Assembly: GCA_013152135.1 (NCBI GenBank) | Contig: JAADGX010000183.1 | Span: 1-10,061 of the forward strand | Source: Chlorobiota bacterium | GTDB taxonomy: Bacteria; Bacteroidota; Ignavibacteria; SZUA-365; JAADGX01 | Reading direction: 5' to 3' | DNA: 10,061 nt | In this document: piece after piece, positions 1-6,568 of the stretch | Numbering within the stretch: position 1 is the stretch's first letter | How the letters are laid out: each line of letters opens with the position of its first letter | Translations under genes and position numbers: made by a program | The notes under the pieces: model-generated | Database searches by the model: none | What the model was told of the DNA's origin: nothing | What the model saw: the letters and a program-made list of their open reading frames with translations, nothing else

Positions 1-417
1 TTTCCGGCTCGCTTGCCGGGATTGAAAACCGGTCCCGGCGTTCGGTATTCATGGGGTGTGTTTCCTTATTCCCGCCATTTCAAATCTGATGGAACGATGC
101 CTGCGAGGTTCGTATACGCGGATTCAGTCGGTATGGTGGAAGCCCGCCAGCACATCGCCCGGTTACGCGCGTTCCTGAAACAGAAAAAAATCGATCAGAC
201 GACCTTTCACTTGTTGGCGTCGTTCTATTACACCGACGAACGCATAAGGTTGTTCAGCGATGCGTTTCCACACCTTATGTACGTGTTCAAGAATCACCGG
301 GAATTGCCGTACCCTGCGGAACAGCTCGCTATCCTGTGCAAGAAATTCGGAAATACCACTTCCCAACTGACCAAGTTTTTCGTCGATCAGGCATACCGGA
401 CCCGTGCCGGGATGTAA
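1..417 (+). CDS. Hypothetical protein, 3' part (left end open)
   Basis: I do not recognise this protein. The frame is open from the first base to a TAA at 415-417, three bases before the CHAT lipoprotein gene, so the two are probably co-transcribed. The gene may begin upstream of the window, at a TTG at 13, or at the ATG at 97; none has a convincing ribosome binding site. From about position 97 the codons resemble those of the neighbouring genes, and the product is mixed charged/hydrophobic with aromatic clusters (ASFYYTDERIRLF, HLMYVFKNH). I see no signal peptide, membrane segment or catalytic motif. It reads as a small soluble helical protein or a C-terminal helical domain. The first 32 codons are less convincing as coding sequence. 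Confidence 0.5.
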   Translation, partial: FPARLPGLKTGPGVRYSWGVFPYSRHFKSDGTMPARFVYADSVGMVEARQHIARLRAFLKQKKIDQTTFHLLASFYYTDERIRLFSDAFPHLMYVFKNHRELPYPAEQLAILCKKFGNTTSQLTKFFVDQAYRTRAGM

Positions 418-420
418 TTC

Positions 421-2826
421 ATGAGGCAGAGTGCTGTAGCTGTAGTGGCTTTTCTGTTGCTGTTGTTTGGATGTTCGACGCAAGTACCGATCCAACCTTC
501 CGCACTCCAGGTAGGGGTCCAATACTTTGAACAAGGAAAGTACGAGAAAGCCCGGGATACATTTGAAGCTATCCTTACCGAGGCGAAAAGCGAGCGCGAC
601 ATTCTCAAGACGGCTATCGCGTTGAAGTGGTTGGGTTCGATAAAAAACCGGACCGGCTTGTATGACGACGCGCTGGCTTTGTACAGCCAGGCGTGGGAAT
701 TGCTCGATGACGCGCTGTCGGTTCCCACGCTGTTATCCCGTGATCAAAAGGTTCAGGCCGCCAAGGAACGCGCGAATGTCCTGAATAATATCGCCGTGGT
801 GTATATCAAGCAGGGCAGATTTGAACAGGCGATTGCGATGCACAAAGAGGTCCTCGATCAGGACGAGCGTTCCGGTGATATCGACGCGACAGTGATTTCC
901 TTGAACAACCTCGGTGTGACGTATAACAGGTACGCGGTGGCTGCCGATGCAAAGGGAGACGGGGATGCTTTTCTGGAGCGGTTGGATACGGCGAAAATGT
1001 ATTTCTTGCGGTCCCTGAGCCTGAAAACGACACCGGATGCCTATCTCAATTACGGCAACACGCACGCTTTCCGAGGTGACAAAGACAGCGCCGTTGTTCT
1101 GTTTGAAAAAGCGCGGAAGTTGTACCATGAACAGGGATGGCTCGTCCAGGAAGCGAAGTGCCTGGGAAATATCGGCTTCCTGTTGCGCGAGCTTGGCCGT
1201 GATACGGAGGCCGTGGATGCGTTGAAACAGGCGGTGGAAATCGTCGAGGAGCTTCGAGGCAACCTGTCTTCGATCGATGTCCGGACGAGTTTCGTATCGG
1301 ACAAGTACTACCTCTATGAAAATTTGATCGGGTTGCTGGTAAAAGAGGGCAGTATTGAGCAGGCGTTTGTGACCGTGGAGAGAGCGAAAGCGCGTTCCTT
1401 CCTGGACATGCTGGGAAACAGGACGGTAGGCGAGGGGAAAGAACGGGACGAGAGGACTGCCGCCCTGGTCGCCCGTGAGCGCGCCCTGGAGCGACGGATT
1501 GGCAACGTCGTGCAGAAGCCCGACAGCGCCGCCGTTCTCGTCGATCTTATCACTCGACACAAGGCGGTTCTGTCGGAACTGACAAAACTCGACCCGGAAT
1601 ATGCCAGCCTGAAGAGCGTCGGCCCCATATCGGTTCGTGCGCTTCAAAATACGCTTTCGGATTCCACGGCGCTGGTCGAATACTACCTGGGGGACTGGGA
1701 ATCCTACGTATTCGTTGTCCGGAAAGATACGATCGTTGCCGCCCGTCTCGGTATCAAATCGAAGAAAGAGCTGGAAGGGAAGGTCGAGAGGTTCCGCCGA
1801 TTACTTTACTCCGACTTTCCCCGCGAGAAAATGCGCTTCATTCGCAAAGCGAGGTTGACGGACAACATGTCAATGAAAGAAGCGCTAAAAGCATGGTATG
1901 CTACGGTCACTCCTGCAGCGTGGCAATACCGATGTGTACAGTTGTACGCCGTGTTGATGGCCCCGGTACAACAGTGGATCACGGGCGTAAAGGAGTTGTA
2001 CATCGTTCCGCACGGGGTACTCCACCACTTGCCGTTCCAGGTACTTGTGACGCCGTTGGATATTGATCGTAGAAAAAATGTTCACATCCGCCGGCCGCGT
2101 TTCCTGATCGAGGATTACAGGATAGCGTACCTTCCGTCTGCCAGTGTTTTACAGTTCGTTTCTGCACCGCGCTCCCGGGAGTTAAACTCCGCGCTCATCG
2201 TCGGCGATCCTCTCTACGCCGATCCGAAGTATCGAAAACGGCCGTTGGAGGGAGCCTTGAGAGAATCAGATTCCGTTTCCGTATTTTTCCCGGAGAAAAC
2301 GGTACTCAAACGGGAGCAGGCGGAAGAAGCAGTGGTCAAATCTGCCATCAGGACTCCGGCCGTTGTTCATCTGGCGACCCACGGGGAACTCAATACCAGG
2401 AATCCGTTGCAATCCCGTATCCTGTTGGCGGCAAAGAATCCCGTTCCGCCGAACGATGGCAACCTTACCGTGGCGGAAGTTTTCAACCTTTCCATCCGAG
2501 CCGGGTTGGTTGCGCTTTCCGCGTGCCAGACCGCGGAAGTCTCCGGCAAGAAAGGGCGGTTTACTCCCGGTGACGACTTGATAGGGCTCTCCCGTTCGTT
2601 CCTTTATGCGGGGGCGTTGGATGTTCTCGCATCTCTGTGGTACGTGGACGACAGGGCCACGTTGGAGTTCATGAAGAGGTTTTACTATCACCTGGTGATT
2701 CGTCACCGTACGAAAGCGGGCGCCGCGCGCCTTGCCGCAATCGATCTCATGAATAATCCGGTGGAACCCGATTGGAAATTTCCCTATTACTGGGCGGCAT
2801 TCATCCTGATCGGCTTTATGTATTGA
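421..2826 (+). CDS. TPR-CHAT domain lipoprotein (caspase-like protease)
   Basis: The 801-residue product starts with a lipoprotein signal: a charged start, a hydrophobic run at residues 5-17 and a lipobox ending LFGC with Cys18. Serine at +2 would favour the outer membrane by the E. coli rule. Residues about 30-330 hold six or seven TPR-like helical pairs (for example LNNIAVVYIKQGRFEQAIAM, NIGFLLRELGRDTEAVDALK). A CHAT domain fills about 400-801. It has the IVPHGVLHHLPF motif, the catalytic histidine in HLATHGEL (His654), the catalytic cysteine in LSACQTAE (Cys702), then ASLWYVDD and the usual terminal YYWAAFILIG. Both caspase-type catalytic residues are present, so it is probably an active cysteine protease; the TPRs would bind a partner or substrate. 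Targets are not deducible. Start: the ATG at 421 gives a complete signal peptide; only a weak GGGA lies upstream. The gene is 65 bases from the next secreted-protein gene. Confidence 0.93.
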   Translation: MRQSAVAVVAFLLLLFGCSTQVPIQPSALQVGVQYFEQGKYEKARDTFEAILTEAKSERDILKTAIALKWLGSIKNRTGLYDDALALYSQAWELLDDALSVPTLLSRDQKVQAAKERANVLNNIAVVYIKQGRFEQAIAMHKEVLDQDERSGDIDATVISLNNLGVTYNRYAVAADAKGDGDAFLERLDTAKMYFLRSLSLKTTPDAYLNYGNTHAFRGDKDSAVVLFEKARKLYHEQGWLVQEAKCLGNIGFLLRELGRDTEAVDALKQAVEIVEELRGNLSSIDVRTSFVSDKYYLYENLIGLLVKEGSIEQAFVTVERAKARSFLDMLGNRTVGEGKERDERTAALVARERALERRIGNVVQKPDSAAVLVDLITRHKAVLSELTKLDPEYASLKSVGPISVRALQNTLSDSTALVEYYLGDWESYVFVVRKDTIVAARLGIKSKKELEGKVERFRRLLYSDFPREKMRFIRKARLTDNMSMKEALKAWYATVTPAAWQYRCVQLYAVLMAPVQQWITGVKELYIVPHGVLHHLPFQVLVTPLDIDRRKNVHIRRPRFLIEDYRIAYLPSASVLQFVSAPRSRELNSALIVGDPLYADPKYRKRPLEGALRESDSVSVFFPEKTVLKREQAEEAVVKSAIRTPAVVHLATHGELNTRNPLQSRILLAAKNPVPPNDGNLTVAEVFNLSIRAGLVALSACQTAEVSGKKGRFTPGDDLIGLSRSFLYAGALDVLASLWYVDDRATLEFMKRFYYHLVIRHRTKAGAARLAAIDLMNNPVEPDWKFPYYWAAFILIGFMY

Positions 2827-2880
2827 GAGGAACTTCAGGCGGCAAGACCGGTATTATGCTGAGTTTTGTTCAACAACACG

Positions 2881-2884
2881 GGAG
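2881..2884 (+). promoter_or_regulatory. Ribosome binding site that sets the start at 2892
   Basis: GGAG lies seven bases before the ATG at 2892. That ATG opens directly into a signal peptide, whereas the same frame is open further upstream, overlapping the CHAT gene. The site decides in favour of the shorter protein. Confidence 0.6.
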
Positions 2885-2891
2885 TGGGAAA

Positions 2892-3563
2892 ATGTCGAAA
2901 ACAATACGTACCATAATCCTGGTATTCCTGGTTTTCAGTAGCGGCGTGTTGGGGCAGGAAAAAGAAAAGACGTCGAAGCTTGGCGCGCCCGTCTTCCCCA
3001 AGTTGCGCTATGTTAACCTCAGCGAGGAGTTGAAATTGGAACACGATGTTTTGTCAGGTTTGGGAGCGACGGTGGATTATGCCCGCCGGGACGCGGACGC
3101 CGCTACTGTGGCGGGTCAGGCGGTACTTCTCGCGTACGCGGAACTGCTTGCCGGGAGAAAAGCCGCATCCATGACCTCGACACGTTTGCTTAAAGAAGCA
3201 GCGCGAATCGCCGAGGAGCAGCAAAACGAGGAAGCGCTGAGAGCCATCGAGCTTGCCGCGAAACGAATTGATGGATCAGCTCCCATCGTGGCCGATCTCA
3301 AGGAAAAATTCGATCTTCTTGCCGACACGCGCGGTACGGGGGAGTTCGTTGCCTACGTAAAGATCGAAAACAAAACCGGGCGGACACTGGATATTTACAT
3401 CGACGGAAATTACATGGGTTATCTTTACGCGGGTGATTCAAGCATCTACACCTCGCACAATGGAACGACAAACGCCCGCGTTTTTGACGTCTTGGGAAAT
3501 ACGGTAAAAGAAGTGTTTTACCTTCAACCGGAGCAGACCTTTACTTGGGTGATCACTCCCTGA
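2892..3563 (+). CDS. Secreted protein of unknown function with PEGA-like C-terminal beta domain
   Basis: The 223-residue product begins with a signal peptide (basic MSKTIR, hydrophobic core 7-20, likely cleavage near Gly21/Gln22), so it is exported, probably to the periplasm. Residues about 60-147 are alanine- and charge-rich and should be helical (LLKEAARIAEEQQNEEALRAIELAAKR). Residues about 151-223 are beta-rich: VKIENKTGRTLDIYIDGNYMGYLYAG resembles the 'DG..G' hairpins of PEGA-type or carrier-like surface domains. That match is by pattern only. There is no lipobox and no catalytic motif. An alternative longer frame from 2772 overlaps the CHAT gene and lacks the N-terminal signal, so I reject it. 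It lies 65 bases after the CHAT lipoprotein with no terminator between, so it may be its partner or substrate. Its last 19 bases overlap folC. Confidence 0.8.
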   Translation: MSKTIRTIILVFLVFSSGVLGQEKEKTSKLGAPVFPKLRYVNLSEELKLEHDVLSGLGATVDYARRDADAATVAGQAVLLAYAELLAGRKAASMTSTRLLKEAARIAEEQQNEEALRAIELAAKRIDGSAPIVADLKEKFDLLADTRGTGEFVAYVKIENKTGRTLDIYIDGNYMGYLYAGDSSIYTSHNGTTNARVFDVLGNTVKEVFYLQPEQTFTWVITP

Positions 3564-4894
3564 ATACGATACATTTCGCGAAGACCGACGAATACCAGCG
3601 GACGGTCGGTTTTCTCTATGGCTTGCAAATGTTCGGAATAAAGCTGGGCCTGGAGAATATCGGCACCCTGTGCCGGCTTCTCGATAATCCACACCGTGCG
3701 TTTCCTGTAATTCATATCGCGGGCACGAACGGCAAGGGTTCGACGGCGGCGATGATCGCTTCGGTTCTCATGTCCGCCGGTATGCGTGTGGGCCTCTATA
3801 CATCTCCACACCTGGTTGATTTTACTGAGAGAATCTCGGTAAACGGCGTATCGATTGGCCGGGAAGAAGTCGTGCAATTCGTGAGGAGGACTCATTCTGA
3901 AATTGAACGTCTTCGTGTAACGTTTTTTGAAGCGACGACCGCCATGGCCTTCCGGCATTTCGCGGAAAAAGGCGTTGACCTGGCGGTAGTGGAAGTAGGG
4001 ATGGGAGGGAGGCTCGATGCCACGAACATTGTCGAGCCGCTGCTGACGGTAATCACGGGAATCGCCGCCGACCATACCGAGTACCTGGGCGCGTCCCTTC
4101 GCGAAATCGCGTCTGAAAAGGCCGGGATCATAAAAACCGGGATTCCCGTTTTGCTCGGTCCCTGTCCGGAAGAAGGACGCGAAGTGATCGAACGCACGGC
4201 TCGAGAACAGCGCGCACCGTTGACATCCCTAACGTCGGAGATGGTGACTGATATTCGGTTCGAGAACCTTCAGGAAATGAATTTCAGGTACCGCTCCAAG
4301 GGATTCGAAAAAGAGAATTGGTGGACGGGACTGGTGGGCAGATGTCAGGCGTGGAATGCCGCCTTGGCTGTCGAGACCGCTTGCGCATTGAAAGAAGCGG
4401 GATGGAACGGCGTCACGGAAGACACGGTACAGCATGGACTCGTCCATGTTCGAAATCAAACAGGCCTTAGGGCTCGCCTCGAACACGTTATAGACAAGGG
4501 GATTGTTCTCGACGTAGCACATAATCCCGATGGGATGGCGCATCTTTTCGGGACGTTCGCTTCAGTGTTTGACACTCGACAGACGACACTGGTATGTGGT
4601 ATTCAGCGCTCCAAGTCCCTGCTCGACATCGCGGACGTGATCGTTGCGTATCCATGGAAACAAGTCGTCACCGCCTCGAGCAGCCACCCGGACGCGCTGC
4701 CAGCACAGGTATTTGCCGATGTCCTGGAAGCGAAGGGGATCCGTACAGTCAGGGTGAAGGCGGAGACCGGATCCTTGGTTCGTTTCATTGCGGAATTGCG
4801 AGGCGATGTATTGATCTGTGGTTCCCATTTCCTGGTCGGGGACGTTTTGAAAGAAAAAAATTTCCGGACAAGTACTAAAAGTATTGACAATTAG
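3545..4894 (+). CDS. folC: Bifunctional dihydrofolate synthase / folylpolyglutamate synthase
   Basis: This cytoplasmic Mur-ligase-family enzyme adds glutamate to dihydropteroate and then to folates, using ATP. The 449-residue product carries the family motifs in order: N-terminal LYGLQMFGIKLGLENI (25-39); the ATP loop GTNGKGST (60-67); SPHLVDFTERI (87-97); FFEATTAMAF; EVGMGGRLDATN (150-161); ADHTEYLG; SEKAGIIK, with the lysine usually carbamylated in this family; and DVAHNPDG with His326 in the C-terminal domain. Length is typical. There is no ATG before the conserved N-terminal segment (the first is at 3629, which would remove part of it). The TTG at 3545, with GGAG at 3530-3533, is therefore the best start; CTG at 3560 is possible. 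It overlaps the preceding gene by 19 bases, suggesting translational coupling. The last codons contain the -35 box of the rho promoter. Confidence 0.94.
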   Translation: MGDHSLNTIHFAKTDEYQRTVGFLYGLQMFGIKLGLENIGTLCRLLDNPHRAFPVIHIAGTNGKGSTAAMIASVLMSAGMRVGLYTSPHLVDFTERISVNGVSIGREEVVQFVRRTHSEIERLRVTFFEATTAMAFRHFAEKGVDLAVVEVGMGGRLDATNIVEPLLTVITGIAADHTEYLGASLREIASEKAGIIKTGIPVLLGPCPEEGREVIERTAREQRAPLTSLTSEMVTDIRFENLQEMNFRYRSKGFEKENWWTGLVGRCQAWNAALAVETACALKEAGWNGVTEDTVQHGLVHVRNQTGLRARLEHVIDKGIVLDVAHNPDGMAHLFGTFASVFDTRQTTLVCGIQRSKSLLDIADVIVAYPWKQVVTASSSHPDALPAQVFADVLEAKGIRTVRVKAETGSLVRFIAELRGDVLICGSHFLVGDVLKEKNFRTSTKSIDN

Positions 4895-4911
4895 TGCTAA
4901 ATCATTATATT
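4884..4911 (+). promoter_or_regulatory. Sigma70-type promoter for rho
   Basis: TTGACA (4884-4889), a perfect -35 consensus, is followed after 16 bases by TATATT (4906-4911), a near-consensus -10. The -35 lies inside the last codons of folC and the -10 just after its stop. The TATATTGC string also resembles the Bacteroidota-type -7 element (TAnnTTTG). Transcription should begin near 4917-4919, giving an mRNA leader of about 300 bases before rho. It is the strongest promoter-like sequence I see in the window. Confidence 0.72.
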
Positions 4912-4914
4912 GCA

Positions 4915-4935
4915 AACGGGTTCTGACCTCCCGTT
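4915..4935. promoter_or_regulatory. Dyad AACGGG-n9-CCCGTT over the expected transcription start
   Basis: Two perfect 6-base half-sites (4915-4920 and 4930-4935) are separated by nine bases. The dyad starts four bases after the -10 box of the rho promoter, so it spans the expected start site. In DNA it could be an operator for a dimeric repressor. In RNA it could only form a hairpin if transcription begins at or before 4915. No regulator gene is adjacent to identify a binder. Confidence 0.35.
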
Positions 4936-4986
4936 AAGTTCTCACAGGACTTTGCAATTCTCGAAAATCACCTGATTATCTTCGCC

Positions 4987-5070
4987 ATGTTCAAACTGCT
5001 TGCAGGTACAAAGCAATACCGGCAGCATCGTGCAGGCAGCGATCATAAGAATGATCGAGCAGGACACTGA
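4987..5070 (+). CDS. Possible 27-codon leader ORF upstream of rho
   Basis: An ATG at 4987 opens a 27-codon frame (beginning MFKLLAGTKQYRQHRAG) ending at TGA 5068-5070, inside the rho leader. Two stem-loops (5000-5025 and 5040-5057) lie within it, so ribosome movement could affect their folding. It has no recognisable ribosome binding site, and a frame this short is expected by chance. E. coli rho does have a short leader peptide (rhoL), but I see no sequence likeness. Low confidence. Confidence 0.13.
   Translation: MFKLLAGTKQYRQHRAGSDHKNDRAGH
5000..5025 (+). promoter_or_regulatory. Stem-loop in rho leader
   Basis: TGCAGGTA (5001-5008) pairs with TACCGGCA (5017-5024): seven Watson-Crick pairs with one A/G mismatch and an 8-base loop. 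A T/G wobble closes the base at 5000/5025. No T-run follows, so it is not an intrinsic terminator. Confidence 0.4.
5040..5057 (+). promoter_or_regulatory. Perfect 7-bp stem with AAGA tetraloop in rho leader
   Basis: CGATCAT (5040-5046) and ATGATCG (5051-5057) are exact reverse complements around a four-base AAGA loop. The flanking GC (5036-5037) and GC (5059-5060) could extend the stem across a small internal loop. It is followed by GAGCAGGACACTG, not by Ts, so it does not terminate on its own. It could be an RNA structure or a DNA dyad bound by a protein. Confidence 0.45.
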
Positions 5071-5091
5071 TTAATTCCGGAAATAAAACTC

Positions 5092-5120
5092 CATGACTGC
5101 ATTATCCCTGTCATGATAAT
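5092..5120 (+). promoter_or_regulatory. Two overlapping, mutually exclusive hairpins in rho leader
   Basis: CATGAC (5092-5097) pairs perfectly with GTCATG (5110-5115), and ATTATC (5101-5106) pairs perfectly with GATAAT (5115-5120). The second stem sits in the loop and right arm of the first and shares base 5115, so an RNA would form one or the other. Both stems are only six pairs and AT-rich to mixed, so they may be weak or fortuitous. Confidence 0.3.
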
Positions 5121-5140
5121 AAGGGGTGCTTACCATGCAT

Positions 5141-5163
5141 CAGAATCCATTTGCAAAATTCTG
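5141..5163 (+). promoter_or_regulatory. AT-rich inverted repeat followed by a short T-run, upstream of rho
   Basis: CAGAAT (5141-5146) and ATTCTG (5158-5163) form a perfect 6-base stem around an 11-base loop that itself contains the palindrome TTTGCAAA. TTTTG follows directly. The layout is that of a weak attenuator, but only two of six pairs are G-C, too few for a confident terminator. Confidence 0.25.
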
Positions 5164-5200
5164 TTTTGTAAATCAATCACTAATTGTTCTACATAGTTAC

Positions 5201-5205
5201 AAGGA
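5201..5205 (+). promoter_or_regulatory. Ribosome binding site of rho
   Basis: AAGGA lies nine bases before the ATG at 5215. A second in-frame ATG at 5221 would be 15 bases away, so the site favours 5215. Confidence 0.5.
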
Positions 5206-5214
5206 TCAATACCA

Positions 5215-6468
5215 ATGCCGATGGACATAACCCAACTGAAGTCCAAGCGTATTGCCGAGCTCAGCGCAATTGCCAAGGAAATGGGAATAACCGGCGCCGG
5301 CGAGCTTCGGAAACAAGAACTCATTTTCAAAATCCTGGAAGCCCAGATTCAGCAGGACGGTTTCAGCTACAGCACTGGCGTTCTGGAAGTGCTGCCTGAT
5401 GGTTACGGTTTTCTACGCTCGGTCGATTACAACTACTTGCCTTCGCCTGATGATATTTACGTTTCACCCAGCCAGATCAAGAAATTCGGTTTGCGCACAG
5501 GTGATACGGTCAGCGGGCAGGTACGACCGCCCAAGGAGGGTGAACGCTTTTTCGCTTTGCTCAAGGTGGAAAGTGTAAACGACGAACCGCCGGAGAAAAT
5601 CCGGGAGCGGACGTTGTTCGACAATCTGACACCGCTGTATCCCAACGAACGGCTCCGGTTGGAGGTCTCCGCCGGGGAATTGTCCATGCGGATCATGGAC
5701 CTCCTGGTACCGATAGGGAAGGGACAGCGTGGATTGATCGTCTCTCCACCGAAGAGCGGCAAGACCATCCTCTTGCAGAAAATCGCCAACAGTATAACGC
5801 GCAACCATCCGGAAGTTGTACTCATCGTTCTCCTGATCGATGAGCGCCCGGAGGAAGTGACGGACATGGAACGTTCGGTGAACGCAGAGGTTGTAAGTTC
5901 AACGTTTGACGAGCCACCCGAGCGTCACGTACAGGTCTCGGACATGGTTCTGGAAAAAGCGAAGCGACTGGTTGAAGCGGGAAAGGACGTTGTCATCTTG
6001 CTCGATTCCATCACTCGTCTTGCCCGGGCACATAACACGGTAGTACCGCACAGTGGAAAGATCCTCTCCGGTGGTGTCGACGCCAACGCCCTCCATCGTC
6101 CGAAACGCTTTTTCGGAGCCGCGCGGAACGTGGAAGAAGGCGGCAGCTTGACCATCCTCGCTACTGCTCTCGTTGAGACGGGAAGCCGCATGGACGAAGT
6201 GATCTTCGAAGAATTCAAGGGGACGGGCAACGCTGAAATCGTTCTCGATCGCAAGCTTTCTGACCGCCGCATTTTCCCTGCCATGGATATCAACCGCTCC
6301 GGTACCCGGAAGGAAGACCTCCTCCTGACACCTGACGAGTTGAACCGTGTGTGGATTCTCCGGAAAGTCCTGAGCGATTATACCGTGGTCGAAGCCATGG
6401 AGTTCTTGCTTGGAAAGATGAAAGGCACCCGGTCCAACGCCGAGTTTTTAAAAGTGATGAATAGCTGA
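5215..6468 (+). CDS. rho: Transcription termination factor Rho
   Basis: Rho is a hexameric RNA-dependent ATPase/helicase that ends transcription at unstructured RNA. The 417-residue product matches E. coli Rho almost position for position. It has the N-terminal helical domain (about 1-47), the primary RNA-binding cold-shock-like domain with GVLEVLPDGYGFLR and DDIYVSPSQIKKFGLRTGDT, and the ATPase core. The Walker A is PPKSGKT (Lys180, Lys183, Thr184), the catalytic glutamate is in LLIDERPEEVTDM (Glu210), the Walker B is VVILLDSITRLARA (Asp264), and the arginine finger is in RSGTRKEDLL (Arg365). The Q-loop/R-loop region around ILSGGVDANALHRPKRFFG is intact. It lacks the long N-terminal insertion usual in Bacteroidia. 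It has its own promoter and long leader upstream, which suggests autogenous control. A 100-base gap without a clear terminator separates it from the thiolase gene. Confidence 0.98.
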   Translation: MPMDITQLKSKRIAELSAIAKEMGITGAGELRKQELIFKILEAQIQQDGFSYSTGVLEVLPDGYGFLRSVDYNYLPSPDDIYVSPSQIKKFGLRTGDTVSGQVRPPKEGERFFALLKVESVNDEPPEKIRERTLFDNLTPLYPNERLRLEVSAGELSMRIMDLLVPIGKGQRGLIVSPPKSGKTILLQKIANSITRNHPEVVLIVLLIDERPEEVTDMERSVNAEVVSSTFDEPPERHVQVSDMVLEKAKRLVEAGKDVVILLDSITRLARAHNTVVPHSGKILSGGVDANALHRPKRFFGAARNVEEGGSLTILATALVETGSRMDEVIFEEFKGTGNAEIVLDRKLSDRRIFPAMDINRSGTRKEDLLLTPDELNRVWILRKVLSDYTVVEAMEFLLGKMKGTRSNAEFLKVMNS

Positions 6469-6568
6469 TATCTTCCCAATAAATGCCTCGTTGTATGCGC
6501 GTCGCAAAAGGACGTGATAAATCGGGGCGTTGAAGACACTATTTACGCACATTTTTCGAGCTACGCAC

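Larger units (their letters stand above)
4895..5214 (+). other. Long structured 5' leader of rho (non-coding)
   Basis: These 320 bases hold no credible full-size gene on either strand. They contain the -10 box, an operator-like dyad at the expected transcription start, and four further inverted repeats that can form stem-loops in the mRNA (5000-5025, 5040-5057, 5092-5120 and 5141-5163). A 27-codon frame lies at 4987-5070. None of the stems is a GC-rich hairpin with a good T-run, so this is not a plain intrinsic terminator for folC. In E. coli, rho has a long leader through which Rho limits its own synthesis. A similar role here is inferred from position only. Confidence 0.55.

Noticed and set aside
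4..19. CCGGC...GCCGG inverted repeat at the left edge as a terminator
   Set aside because: The 5-base stem is not followed by a T-run on either strand and lies inside an open frame.
733..1647. Long open reverse-strand frame opposite the CHAT gene (about 300 codons)
   Set aside because: It lies wholly antisense to a well-supported gene, has no family motifs or start context, and is a by-product of the codon bias of the + strand gene.
421..2826. CHAT protein as part of a CRISPR (Craspase) or gasdermin defence system
   Set aside because: No Cas gene, repeat array or gasdermin-like gene is in the window, and the lipoprotein signal places the protease outside the cytoplasm.
2772..2891. Longer version of the secreted protein starting inside the CHAT gene
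   Set aside because: It would put the hydrophobic signal peptide internally and ignore the good GGAG before the ATG at 2892.
4895..5214. tRNA, known riboswitch or small RNA gene in the rho leader
   Set aside because: No cloverleaf, CCA end or recognisable riboswitch core could be found; only simple stem-loops are visible.
6501..6514. CGTC...GACG hairpin after rho as an intrinsic terminator
   Set aside because: The stem is only four pairs and no T-run follows.
6491..6521. Promoter for the thiolase operon (TTGTAT, 19 bases, GATAAA)
   Set aside because: Both boxes match the consensus at only four of six bases and the spacing is long. Not strong enough to list as a feature.
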